Of a DNA stretch of 64,000 nucleotides, positions 1-10,800 are shown piece after piece; position 1 is the stretch's first letter, and each line of letters opens with the position of its first letter. The translations under genes were made by a program, and so were the position numbers. The stretch comes from Haliclona indistincta. Taxonomy: Eukaryota > Porifera > Demospongiae > Haplosclerida > Chalinidae. The notes under the pieces are model-generated. The model did not search any database. It was not told the origin of the DNA and saw only the letters and a program-made list of their open reading frames with translations. Location of the stretch: assembly GCA_964017065.1 (NCBI GenBank), contig OZ024784.1, forward strand, positions 15,481,152-15,545,151, given 5' to 3'.

Positions 1-760
1 GTTGTACAGATGATAACAAACGATCCAGTGACAAAGGAGCAGATTGTGAAATATGACTGGTTCTGTTCCTGAGTGGGATCTACAGGAACATTATAAAGTC
101 TTTTAATCATTATGCTAGTCTGTGTGTAACTCACTTTACGAGACTGAGTATTGACAGGTCTTTGAGGGACAACTTGCGGTTCTAAATAACAGTTTAAATG
201 ATATTTAAATTTGTCCTTTACTGATACGAACTTACTATTGAAGCTGCGTCCACGAGAAGGCTTTTTCTTGAGCTGAGGACTGGTCTAGATCAGGCACCCA
301 CTCGTCCTCAGAACTGCTGCACTTCTTTCTTCTTCTCCTTCTTTTCTTAGTAGTTTTGACAACACCTTTTTTAGGCTCTATCAATTTTAGTCCTAGTAGC
401 AACAAACACATATATAATATTATACAGCAGCTAACAGTGTTAGTCATTTACCAAGACTTTTCATTATCTCTCTATTCTGTTGAATATTCTTCAGTCTAGA
501 TTTTTCATACAGACTCAGTCCCTCCTCTAGTCAGGCGTGGCCTGCCTAATCGCATACGTAATTATTACGTTTTAAATTAGATTCATAACTGATACTGCAA
601 TCTGATTGGGTCGCAGCTATAGCTGCGACGGGCACAAGTCGTGTATACTAGTGTCCCCTGACTATATACAGTATGCGATTAGGCAGGCCACGCCTGACTA
701 TCCCTCCTCATCATCAGACTCACTGCTACTGCAGCTGCTGCTGCTCGAGTAGTCACTCAT
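1..760 (-). CDS. Small serine/lysine-rich nuclear protein, 5' part; exon 1 split by a transposon
   Basis: Inferred exons are 760-724, 526-451, 392-236, 181-135 and 79-<1, all bounded by GT..AG. The protein opens with MSDYSSSSSC, then has a GLSLYEKSRLKNI..N....SLGL segment, a KKRRRRRKK basic tract and an acidic SSSEDEW patch. The YExxRLKNIxxN...SLGL segment resembles one found near the N-terminus of WDR76-like proteins, but nothing else links it to that family, so I give no symbol. The basic tract suggests nuclear location. Exon 1 once read straight across the insertion point at 528-700. The present intron (723-527) uses a GTGAGT donor inside the old exon and a TAG acceptor at the element edge. 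Inside exon 236-392 the upstream frame ends in TAG, while the downstream exons need a different frame; this is a real frameshift, an unrecognised micro-intron or a sequence error. The gene runs off the left edge. Confidence 0.55.
528..700. mobile_element. 173-bp miniature inverted-repeat transposon with 9-bp target duplication
   Basis: The ends are perfect inverted repeats of about 30 bp beginning TAGTCAGGCGTGGCCTGCCT. The element is flanked on both sides by TCCCTCCTC (519-527 and 701-709), a 9-bp target duplication. The interior is AT-rich and non-coding, with a central palindrome (GTCGCAGCTATAGCTGCGAC). A 9-bp duplication is typical of Mutator-like elements, although an alternative reading as a TA-flanked element with 28-bp ends is possible. 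Removing the element and one TCCCTCCTC restores an uninterrupted reading frame in the minus-strand gene, so it landed in a coding exon. Confidence 0.85.
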
Positions 761-959
761 AGTGTACTGAATAGTTACGAGAAACACTGGACCGAGAGAC
801 GACGTCGACAGTGTAACAAGTCGAAAGTGCACTGCTACAGCTGCTCCTTCTGATTTTCCCGCCACTTGTTCAAACATAGGCGTGGTTATAATATACGGTA
901 CAAAATTACGGAAGTTTTGTAATTATACGGATATTCTTTGCAGGGTGTGGCTGAGCAAG

Positions 960-3900
960 ATGTCTTCTTCTCACGAAAAAGCTGGTATTATAGGCAGCCC
1001 AGGGCACTCTCCAGGTATCAGTATTGTTTTCGCTGCGGCATGTGTATAATTTGCTTACTGCAGCATTGCAGTATGAAATACAGCTCGCTGAGGCAGTTTC
1101 TCGAAGCGGTCATGGTGTTATAACACCTGAGAGAATCGACCTATGCTTTACTATACTCGGTACCCGCCATTGCACTGCACCACACCATCATCACAATATC
1201 TTATCTTCCACTTCAGATGATCTCACACCAAGATTAGGAGTGTATCAGCAGATAATGAGGATGTTGAAACAAGAACTGTTTAGTGAGCGTAACTTGTGTA
1301 ATCATTGTTTATTTCCTCACTGCAATATTTTTATAAACTTCCACTATTGCACTATTAATTTTCTATACTATTACCTATTTCGCAGAGGCAGTCTACAGTA
1401 GTGAGTACACTGCTAGAGGCAGTAAGTTAGTTCGTCGGAAAACATCCGCCAAGCCCTCGCTGGTACCACACTTTACTGTCGCCAAGCGTTGTATGGAGGA
1501 AAGGTTGGCGGGGAAAAATTGATGATGTGAATTGAATGATTTTCTAGAGATCAACAAGTTAGCAAATTGAAGCAAAGAATCGAGTCACTAACAGAACAGT
1601 TCGTAATTCATACAGCACTTATTGTATCATGAACCATTTTATTTTAGGTTGTATACATGCGAAGCTGAACTGGAAAAAGCATCGTCAACTGTAGAAGCAT
1701 ACAAGTAAATTTTTAACCTATTTCTTCTTAATGGAATTATATATTTTTTCAAAGGCATGATATACGAGAGAGAGATACCAGAATACAAAAGTTATCAGGC
1801 GATATCAGGAGTGTGATAGAGGATCGCGATCACCTGCAGCAACTGGTTTCCCGTGGTCAAATAGTTCAGGATAGACTAGCACAAGAAGCTGAGTACAGAA
1901 TGACAGCTCTGAAGGTGTCAACCCCATCACTCTATGACTCATACCAACTTTCAAAATCATTTCCTTTCTATTGCATCAACTTCCAAACTGTCATGACCTT
2001 TTCCTCTCTCTCACAGAGCAATATAACCACACTCACCAGCCAGAATGCATTCTTGATGACCTACAAACACACCCACGATACAATACAAGATGGTAATAAT
2101 AATAATATCATCATAAAATTATTATTGTACTGATATCACACAGTACTGATGAAATCCAAGAAGACCAGTACTACTAGTACCACTCTAGATCAACCATTCG
2201 CTTCACTATCTGTGAGTGCATCAGTGAAATTTATTTTTGTCTTTTTATTTTCCGTTAGTCTGCACTCACTCATCAGCTGACATTAGCGCAAACATTACGA
2301 CAGCAACTACTCACAATACAGAATACACTTATTGATGGTGAGCTACAGTGAGCCCAATGTCCCACTCTCACTCTCTGTACTTACCAGAGTATGACAATTA
2401 CCTGACCAACCCATCTACTCAGCAACACACCACTGCTAGCCGAAAGTGCCGAGACAATTTCACTTGCAATATGAAAGAGTTGTTGACTGAAGTCAGTAAC
2501 ACATTTCGGTATGTACTGAAATTTGAATACCTGTGTGTGCATGATAGCTGGAATTGCTGGACACTCATGAGAACTCACTTCATTCACGGCTCCAACAAGT
2601 AGACCAAGTTGCCCGTACTCATCCACATGAAGCAATTGTACTGACTGACCACCCAGCTACACCACTGGTTGTTCAGGAACAACTACTGAGCAAGTACTCA
2701 ACAATGGTGAGTAGGACATACCCCACACAATGATTCTACCACTTACTGCAGATATACGTCTCGTGCGATGATGGTGTCAGTTTCTATCCATTGAAGGAAG
2801 GGAGGGAGTGCTTGAGCTGTGGAGAAAAGGTACAAGACTCACTCATGAGCTTTCTATCACTCACTCTTGCTCCTATAGACTGTGACATGTCCACACAAAT
2901 CATTTCAAACAGATCTACTGATACAACTACCATTGAATTCCACTCACATCAAGATTAGCCGACCTTCACTTCACACTATCACACGATCCACTCAACACAT
3001 CATGTAAGCCACTTCCACAACTATGTTTGGTACTGTTGGTGCGAATCCTAGGGAGACAAAGTTCAGGAAGGATGACACCTTGGTCAATAGTGAACATATC
3101 ATGGTAAGGCAAAAACATTAACTTTATGAGGAGGAAGTACTTTGGTATTCACAGGATGTTGACGATAGTGTGATATGGGATCACTATGCACACACATATG
3201 GAGCATCATGTCGACGCAATATATCGCGCCATCTTAACAAGGTATAGTTGCATTCAATATTGCATTGATACTTGATACTTTTGCACTCTAGGAGAGTGTT
3301 TTGCTACTGTTTCAGCTGTACTGCTGTTCGGAGCTCCTATTGGATGAAGCTCCACCCACCAGCACCACCACACAGGCACTGTCACCACTCAAATCACTCT
3401 ACCAGTTTCTGACGCGTCGTTACCACATGTCTGCCGTTGGTCCTCTAGTGGTGCACGACTTCTTGTCTTCCCTCCTGCACTATCACGGCTCCCACTCTGT
3501 TAGTTATTAGTTACGCACATTAGCTCTACCTAATGACCAGCACGACTGGGAATGTTGTTTAGCTACATATCCCAGTTGTTCTGTGTTACAAACAGACTAT
3601 TGTATAACTTTGGTCTCTAGGGACTGCATATGCTGGTGCATGTGTTATCGGGCACTATTGATATTTCTGCTCTACGCTACTTACTGCTGTTAACTGAACT
3701 GGTTGATTTGTCTTCCTGGAGAGTCAATCAAGAATTCACTGTTTGGTCTAACACTATATTTGATTTTCTCAAGGTAATATAATATCAGATTATATTATCG
3801 CTAATTGGTGTGTCTTTTTTGGGAGTACTCTAACCTCAAACTAACCTTATCTTGTTATTTCTTGTTCCTCTATCTTCAGGAAGAGGAAATTGAACAGTTT

Positions 3901-4492
3901 TCAATGAATTTTACCAGCTTTTGTGATAATAAGGTGTCTTGTTTTAGCGTGATTCGTTATCTCTGCTGGGGCATACTCAAGCACAAAGATCCATTGGTCA
4001 TTAAGGTATGGAGAATCCCTGTGTGCATGTTTGGTGTTGACTCTGTTATGAAAGATGGAAGCTCATCTGAATGACCAACAGACCAGGTCTTCTGGTAGCA
4101 TGACTGAGTCAGAGTTTGCAGAAGCCATGCTGTCTCTGTGCCCCACTGCTCCTGATCATCTCCAACATTGCTTGTTTGGACAATCCCTGGCTCAACTAAA
4201 GGAAAGAGGAAGGGAAAATGAATCAGTTCCAACACGTCGCTTGGCATGTATCCTATGTGTTGTTACTATGTTAGCTATTCATTCCACAAGGTGATATACA
4301 CTGTCACCAGCTGAATCTTGTTAGCCAGATTCTTGGCTAGACATGATACATGATCCTTAACTTATAATTAATACTAACCAGATGTTGCTGCTTACATATC
4401 ACTTTCTCTCTCACTTTCTGGTTGTATCAAGAAACTACAGTCAATGGAGCAGTACCATTCACCGTCCAAGCACCATCACAGAGAAGGGCTGA
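960..4492 (+). CDS. Uncharacterised multi-exon coiled-coil protein
   Basis: I do not recognise this gene. The start is ATG 960 (MSSSHEKAGIIGSPGHSP), followed by exons at 1064-1288 and 1386 to about 1502. Later exons carry coiled-coil sequence (DQQVSKLKQRIESLTEQF, then IRERDTRIQKLSGDIRSVIE...). A middle part has a possible zinc knuckle (CLSCGEK followed by TCPHK, about 2814-2895). The C-terminal third is helical (exons near 3160-4300) and includes MTESEFAEAMLSLCP, which is faintly EF-hand-like. The last exon probably ends NYSQWSSTIHRP...EKG at TGA 4490-4492. The N-terminal segment GVYQQIMRMLKQELF is loosely reminiscent of TSNAXIP1-type ciliary proteins, but I would not name it on that basis. 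It is divergent from the minus-strand gene starting at 760. Exon joins in the middle are uncertain. Confidence 0.6.
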
Positions 4493-5039
4493 TAAAACTA
4501 TCAACAGTGAAAGCGCTTCAGAAGTGCATAGCATAGCACAGTTGTGAACCAACCATGCATGATGGTGACCTTCTAGGACATAGTCATTGCAATTACTTCC
4601 TCTGTTGCTACTGATATGGATTGGTACTTCCTTAATAGATGCAATACCAAACTGTGAATATGCTCACTGTAGGAAATTGATGTTGGTCACACACACACAC
4701 TCGTGATTGATTTTAGTATATACATTGCACCATTCACTCAAAGGAAGTCAACATTTCAGTGACTTGAAGGGTGTGTCATAATGACATTATCTGACTGCAA
4801 GTATTCGAACTATGTTATATCATTTTGATACTTAAATGTTAACTTCAGACCAAATCTAGGTCATAACATTGACAGTGTTGCGTATACAATATAATACAAA
4901 GAGTAGCTATTGTGAAAGGATAAACAGTTATACTGAGAAACAGTTGGATTATAAGGGAAGATAAAGAATAGCTGTTATGACAAGATTAGTGTACAAGAGA
5001 TCAGTAGAGAATAACAGATGAGAGTTACGTTATGCTAAA
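4493..5039. other. Intergenic spacer, no gene seen
   Basis: AT-rich spacer between the converging coiled-coil gene and the ArfGAP-C2 gene. It contains a short CA run near 4688 and no convincing ORF, RNA gene or inverted repeat. Confidence 0.6.
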
Positions 5040-5767
5040 CTATGCAAGAGGGACAAATGTCAGAGAAAGGGACACTTCTCCCTGCTGCCTGTCTTTGTGT
5101 TTACGATGTGTTATTGGGTACCAGCATTCTATTGCTTTCCCTGACTTGTCCTTTAAAAACGACAAGTCGATCTCTGCTTTGCCCATGTGATCATCTTTTG
5201 ATAGTTCATCTTTGTCGAATACCTCTAGAACAAGCATGTCCTGACCGTTCCATGAGAAGGAGAAGTCTTCATTGTATGTCGGATTAAGGCACTTGTATTT
5301 GATGCTGCTCTTTCTGGATTGCAATCCGATTGTTAATACACAATATGGATCTGATGACAGAAAGTCTTTTACGATCAGTTTACTGCAGCTCAGTAACTGC
5401 ACATTGACAATACCAATGAACTCTACCATAGCTGCATCGCGAAGGGTTGGAGAGGAGTTGGGACTTCGGCTGTTAGCACGGTGGATTCTTTGTGGAGGTC
5501 TGGATGATTTTCCTTCACTTTTACAGAACAGTTTGTCAACGTACTTAGCGTTGATGTACTTTTCTCTTGTGTCGCGGTCAGTAGTTTTCTCAAATGGCAC
5601 TTCTATGGTCTTAGGCACGTTGTACTCTAGCTCGGCGTTGACTGCTTTGTTACCGTGCGTCTCCATTAAGTCTACCTGCTCCTCAGTCCAATCGTCCAGT
5701 GTACAGCTGAGCACAAATGAATGATGTACTCCTAGCCGAGGGGTCCGACACGGGCTGGATTTGTGTA

Positions 5768-5942
5768 CGAGATTCTGGAATCACGTGATTCCATGATTCC
5801 TCGCGTGATTCTATGATTCCGCACGTGATTCTTTGATTCTGCACTTGAATCTTGATTCCGCACGTGATTCCTGATTCCGTACGCGATTCTCAGATTCTGC
5901 ACGTGATTCTCTCTGAATCTGCACGTTGTCTGAGTGATTCTA
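5768..5942. repeat. Subterminal repeat array, left end of transposon
   Basis: About ten degenerate copies of an 18-20-bp unit like GATTCTGCACGTGATTCC. Variation is concentrated in the CACGTG/CGCGTG core. The matching array at the right end runs in the same, not inverted, orientation. Confidence 0.8.
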
Positions 5943-6276
5943 TGCTGTAGACTGCTGACTCACTGCTCTCTACCATGCTAAGAGGTTCTAGCTATAGGCA
6001 AGACAGTCCCAGCCTCGAATTTTTCTGTGTACACCGAGTCCCTGCCCATGTAGCAATATTATTTGGTAAGCCAGTTATTTATAGTCTTGCTAATCAAAAT
6101 AGCTCATTCATTACTTTAAATAGCACTCGTGCAGACACTGACTAGGCTGTTGAGTACCTGCTAATTCTGTATGATCACAATTTTTTATGTTCTGGTTACA
6201 TGTACAATGACGATAATAATTGTAGTGTGAAATATCCATGTAGCTCTTAATAATAGAATGTTATAATAAATGTTCA

Positions 6277-6783
6277 TTATACTCGACATTGAAGACAAAA
6301 CCAATCTCTCTTCAGTTCTTCCTCATCTGGTAGCTCCTCTTCACAACCGTTGTGAAACCATTCACGGCATTTGCAACACTCGGCCATGTACCTGCCATCA
6401 TGAGGTGTTCTGCAGCTACAAAATACGTCGAACTCTTTTGTTTTGAGAATCCTGTCCGACAACCTTCGTTTCTTCAGCACTGGAAATGGCTCTATTTGAC
6501 CTGTTCTGAGTACTTTAATTAAGAAAGTGATCTCTTAAGTCTTGCTGCCTGAACACGACCGCCAAGGGGTCCATACCAAGGGCTAAGCATGTAGTTATAG
6601 CGTCCCCAATGCAATGCTGCTGTCAAACCCAGAAGCAACCAAGCAGTTCACTATATACTCCGGTAATTGAGCCCTCATTTTTGACACAGTCTCCTCTCTC
6701 TGTGTTCTATACTCAACGTCATTTGATTCTATGCTGTGCAAATCAAAGATGTTGTAAATTACTTCAAATGTAGCAACATGCAA
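6277..6783 (-). pseudogene. Decayed PHD-finger gene fragment inside the transposon
   Basis: The minus strand at 6480-6277 encodes a PHD-type zinc finger: FCSCRTPHDGRY, AECCKCREWFHNGC and DWFCLQC supply the Cys4-His-Cys3 ligands. Upstream, 6783-6595 encodes LPEYIVNCLVASGFDSSIAL, and in the gap a second frame gives FRQQDLRDHF, then KVLRTGQIEPFPVLKKRR. The pieces read as one former protein only if frames are switched near 6520-6600, so this is a frameshifted relic. PHD fingers bind histone H3 tails. Here it is either captured host sequence or a remnant of the element's own gene. Confidence 0.65.
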
Positions 6784-8394
6784 TGTGCATGTAATAGCTG
6801 TTATGAGGCTAATGCTAAAATGATACTATACTATTAGTGCATATTTATGAAATTATCCTTACTTCTATATTATCTCTTTGTCCAAAGTCTAGAGACAAGC
6901 CAGAAAAATGAAGGGACTGAAGAAATGAAGGGACACCATGCAATGCCTCAGATTTCCTGAAGAATAATTATCATAATTTCTTTACTGTTTGTGCTGTTGC
7001 TTTTCTCTCACCAGATAATCTGAGTGCACTTTTGCAATGCAATGCCTAGCTTGTGGAACTCAGCCTAGTGAAGCTGGTTTTGGGTGAAAGTGTTCACTAG
7101 AGGGCAAACTACAATGATTTATTCATAATGACACTGATCAAGTCCAATGGTGCCACAGTCTCTCACACAGAAATTCCTGTTTGCAATTTACCAGTCCACA
7201 TGTACATGTCTCTGTTCTATCATAGAATGATACCACCAGAACACAGGATTCCTATTAATTTACATCGAGGATGCTCAAACCATGTGCTTGTAGTCCAGTC
7301 TATTCTCTCAGCAAAAAAACTATTCTATGACTGTATTTTCATATAAAACTTTCGTGTTCATAACTCCAACTATTAGTATTCATGTGCATTCATCCTCATT
7401 ATCATCTGATCAGTATCTGTTGCTTAATTTCTGGTTTTGCTTACCTGAGAAATTTACTGAGTCACTGGTACCTCCATCACTTGCATGTATAAGAATTTCT
7501 TTGTAATTCTCAGTAATTGGTAACACATCACACTAGCTGAAGAGGTCAAGAAGATTCACTGCATGCTATTAACACGCTACAATATGACTCAGCACTCCAT
7601 TACACTGTCGATGATACAATAATTATTTGCTTGATGTCTTTCTTCACAGAGGTGCTTGCATCTAATTTGCATGAGAAGTTTATCATAATACTATTATAAT
7701 AATCAGTTTGTGTGCATTGTAGTAGTACCAATCTGGCGGCTAAGATTGCAAGAATGGAAGCTTTCAGTGTTACATTATTCAAATGCGACTACATGTATTA
7801 GCGGGTGGAGCAAGCCTTCCAATGTATGCAAAATATTATGTTTCAGTGGTGTATATATACAGTTGCTACTGTCAATTCCACTCTTTAACAAGTCACTGCA
7901 GCCGTTACTCATTCAGTGATCAAGCCCACACCTTATCCTACAGCTGGATGCCAGTATTATATTACAGCCAAGAATTCTATATTACTTACCAACACAGATT
8001 CTGAGGCACTGCTACTCTAGTCCATGCAGTTATACGTACTATACTCAAAGCACAACCAGTCTGATTCTTCGTGTTCTTCCGCCTTCCAAGGTCCTCTCCC
8101 AAGCCAAATGAACTCAGCTTGCTTGTGCACACTAGTGACAACCACTCCAGCTGCTGTCTGCATAGTGAGAAACGGCAACAACTCGGGCAACGTTGAGCAC
8201 CTACTCTAGCAAAAAAGATAAGTTAAAATCCGTGCAAAACGGGTTAAATTTCGACCTTTGACCCCGACCGGATGTCTTCCATAATGGGACTCGTTCGAAT
8301 TTTGCAGCTGCCACGTGGCGCGCCAAAAGAAACCCACAAGAATATACTGAAATTTACAAAAATATACAAACAAATATTCCTAGATTACGGTAAT

Positions 8395-8548
8395 GATTCT
8401 GGAATCACATGGATTCCGTTATGATTCTTGATTCCACGTCCTGATTCTTGATTCTGTACGTGATTCCTTGATTCTGTACGTGATTCCTTGATTCTGCACG
8501 TGATTCCTGATTCTGCACGTGATTCTTTGATTCCTTGAATTAGTGTAC
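8395..8548. repeat. Subterminal repeat array, right end of transposon
   Basis: Degenerate repeats of the GATTCTGCACGTGATTCC type, in the same strand orientation as the left array (5768-5942). They sit just inside the right terminal repeat. Read from the ArfGAP gene they produce an Arg/Glu/Ser-rich readthrough ORF that is not a real protein. Confidence 0.8.
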
Positions 8549-8847
8549 GAGATTCTGCCCGTGTCGGACCCCTCGCTCCTAGCGATCTGCAATAATAGTT
8601 GATCACAGTAACACAATGAAATAGAACATACTGGCGTTTACACTCACCTGTGCACTCCAGCACATTGTGTACATATGAACACACCCCAGTTTGTGCTCGC
8701 CCAATTTGGAGACACTTCGTTACAATCTGCACAGAGCGAGTTTCCTTGCTGCTGCATCAGATCTTGAAGTCTATTCTTGGGTCCTCTCGTTGTTATGTTC
8801 ATTGTGCCTTCCCTGGCAGTTGTAGCGTTCGATTCGTTATCTTCCAT

Positions 8848-8995
8848 CGATCTTTGGCTCTCGTAGTAAACTTTTGTGTAAGGAAATCAGTGGGCTGCTC
8901 GCTTTTACCATGCGCAACCGAGCTGTGACGTCAGATCAGTGAGGTGATAAAACTAGTGTAAGCGAATTCATTGAAGTCACGCCTCGTGTTGCAAC
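8848..8995. promoter_or_regulatory. Bidirectional promoter between ArfGAP-C2 and SEM1
   Basis: Only 148 bp separate the two divergent start codons (8847 minus, 8996 plus). It holds a CRE-like TGACGTCA (about 8928-8935). The assignment is from position; no experimental signal is visible. Confidence 0.55.
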
Positions 8996-9321
8996 ATGGC
9001 GGCTCCTAAAGACGACAAGAGCAAGGCCATAGCAGATCAGGGAGTGTTTGAAGAGGATGATGAATTCGAGGAATTTCCTGTTGAAGGTGCTAGTAACTTT
9101 ATTAGTAACTAGAAAGCTTATCATAGATTGAATCTGCAGAGTGGGGATCACGTGACGAGGATCACCAGGACAAACAACTGTGGGAAGATAACTGGGATGA
9201 CGACAACGTAGAGGACGACTTTTCAGTACAATTGAGGTTTGTAAACCGAGATGTTAATTTTTTTAAATTAACAATACCAAACTGCAGATCAGAACTGGAG
9301 AGATTGAGCGGCAATAAGTGA
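8996..9321 (+). CDS. SEM1: SEM1/DSS1, 26S proteasome and BRCA2-associated small acidic protein
   Basis: Three exons (8996-9086, 9140-9236, 9288-9321) give a 73-residue protein; human SEM1 has 70. It starts [20 protein letters not shown] and has the two hallmark acidic-aromatic blocks, [14 protein letters not shown] and [16 protein letters not shown], then [16 protein letters not shown]1 is a disordered acidic protein that stabilises the 19S proteasome lid and also binds BRCA2 and TREX-2 complexes. All junctions are GT..AG and keep frame. It is divergent from the ArfGAP-C2 gene and shares a 148-bp promoter. Confidence 0.95.
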
Positions 9322-9563
9322 TACTATGTACCAAATGTATAGATAATATGATTGTCGTTGACATAATCAGTAGTATACACACACATCAGCATCAGTAACT
9401 GGATGACTAATAACCAACTGTGTGTTTACATCCAATAATAATATGTTTACAATTGTACAAGTTTCCTTGGGACATCGAAATACACTTGTTATCGCACGCT
9501 ATTTTCCTACCGCCGAAGCACTACATGTTTCCTTTAGTCTCCCATCTTTCCTTCCGCTCAAAC

Positions 9564-10733
9564 CTATAGTTTTACAATAATCATCTCAACATTGATACTG
9601 CAATTTCCTGCTAACCGCCACAATAGTTTGCTCTTTTTAGCACTCTTGACCTCACTTGCTTGTTCCTGATTGAGCAAACACAGTAAACTCTTCCATAATC
9701 TAGTGTTCTTACTGACCCGTTTTCGGTTCACATGTTTATAGCAGTCAATAGCAGTTACAACACTCTGGGCAAGCTGCATGAGTAGTATACGGACTTGTAA
9801 GTGATGTAGTTTTAGTGTCTACCTCACGTTGAGCAAGCTGGTCACTAATATCAACAGCAGTATCATGCCTCCCTTCATCAACTGCATGATCAAGTTGCTT
9901 CTCTAATCCACTCTACAGTGTACACAATTGTCAGACTATTAAAGCTGAAAAACAGTAAACATGGATTAACAGTAAACATGTATAGACTCTTGTGAGGATT
10001 GATAGTGTTTTGTCTGTTATGAGACATGCAGAATTTGTTGCAGACAAAACTCACCTTTGGTCTTCTGTGTTGTTCATCAGCTGTTTTTTGTAATTGAGGA
10101 TTAGGGTCAATGTATTGTTTGACTTCCTGCCAGGCACTAGGCTTCTGTGGTTTGATAGACCTCTTCCTGTGATATTTCATGAATGATAACTTAAATGAAT
10201 TATCCTCAGCAGTCACCTGTGTTGAGGTTGTCCTTCTATTGGTTTTGAGGATGAATCGACTCCGTCATGTCTCAATACCTCTTCTACATCCTTCAAACTC
10301 ACTGCTTTTTTCACTGAGAAACAATTTGTATCTATCACTTATACTATATACACACACCAGCTTTTAATGCAGACTGTCGCATTTTCTTTGCACGTTGCTT
10401 GCTTGATCTTGCACTTCCATGCTGACGTCTGAGCTTCAGTTGTTGGAATTGCTGCAGATGAATGTTCTTTAAAAATCATTTTGTTAGTATTGTCAAGAGT
10501 ATACTGTATTACACTCTTGTTATGATGCAAACATTGAAAACCAATAGCGCAGTAACCTTCCAGTGATCATTTGAAACATTAGCTGGTTTCTCTTCTTGCC
10601 TCCCACGATTTACAGGTTCTCCACTATCTTCCAACGGCTGGAGATCTGTTTCTTCTCGATTAGGCTGACTTTCAATTCCACCAACATGACCAAGACAAGA
10701 GGGAGGAGGAACTGCATTGAAGCTCTCACTCAT
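9564..10733 (-). CDS. FAM204A: FAM204A-like protein
   Basis: Exons on the minus strand: 10733-10557, 10451-10358, 10313-10217, 10166-10055, 9912-9823 and 9773-9564, phases consistent. The signature SGLEKQLDHAVDEGRHDTAV followed by ISDQLAQRE matches the conserved C-terminal region of FAM204A, as does the downstream LAQSVVTAIDCYKHV segment. The DHWKQFQQLKLRRQ segment corresponds to the conserved W-x-x-F-Q-x-L motif, followed by a basic stretch (SKQRAKKMRQSALKAG). The function of this vertebrate-named family is unknown; the basic composition suggests nuclear or nucleolar location (inference). The C-terminal exon may contain one more optional in-frame intron near 9670-9715. It is divergent from the oxidase gene with 67 bp between start codons. 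Confidence 0.85.
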
Positions 10734-10800
10734 ATTAGGCTTCGTTCCCGCGTCCGTTAACACCGGAATGAGACCATTATGAAGGCGTGGTAGATCTACA

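Larger units (their letters stand above)
5737..8575. mobile_element. 2.84-kb DNA transposon, hAT-like by target duplication, probably non-autonomous
   Basis: Both ends carry the perfect 19-bp inverted repeat CGAGGGGTCCGACACGGGC (5737-5755 and 8557-8575). Flanks are an 8-bp duplication, CTCCTAGC (5729-5736 and 8576-8583). The 8-bp duplication suits hAT or related superfamilies. Next to each end lies an array of GATTCTGCACGTGATTCC-like repeats. No transposase was recognised. The only protein-like content is a decayed PHD-finger fragment on the minus strand. The rest (about 6800-8380) is AT-rich and without a supported gene. Confidence 0.88.
5040..8847 (-). pseudogene. ArfGAP-C2 protein gene (AGD12/ZAC-like) interrupted by a transposon in its zinc-finger exon
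   Basis: Exon 1 (8847-8648) encodes the start of an ArfGAP domain with a C-x2-C-x16-C-x2-C zinc finger and the arginine finger of GVHR. Exon 2 begins at 8586 and should read RSLGVHHS, but after 11 bases it is split by the element at 5737-8575. It resumes at 5736 with GVHHSFVLSCTLDDWTEEQV and runs to TAA at 5040-5042. The C-terminal half is a C2 domain (VNVQLLSCSKLIVKDFLSSD, then LNPTYNEDF and EVFDKDELSKDD, typical calcium-binding loops). The family accelerates GTP hydrolysis on Arf GTPases at membranes; the ArfGAP plus C2 pairing is best known from plant AGD11-13. Read through, the frame enters the element (SLGARGPTRAES...) and yields a truncated protein. A weak internal splice (GTCCGA donor, CTAG acceptor) could in principle restore the frame with three extra residues; RNA data would decide. 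Confidence 0.8.

Noticed and set aside
528..700. Reading the 173-bp element as a Tc1/mariner MITE with TA duplication
   Set aside because: TA flanks exist, but the longer 9-bp direct repeat outside them, and the exact restoration of frame when it is removed, favour a 9-bp duplication.
5272..5724. 150-codon plus-strand ORF
   Set aside because: Antisense shadow of the C2-domain exon of the ArfGAP gene.
7128..8209. Several 60-73-codon ORFs inside the 2.84-kb transposon
   Set aside because: No domain, no consistent frame and no splice structure; AT-rich chance ORFs.
8385..8732. Minus-strand ORF rich in ESRTES/AESG repeats
   Set aside because: It is readthrough of the ArfGAP exon into the transposon's subterminal repeats, not a separate protein.
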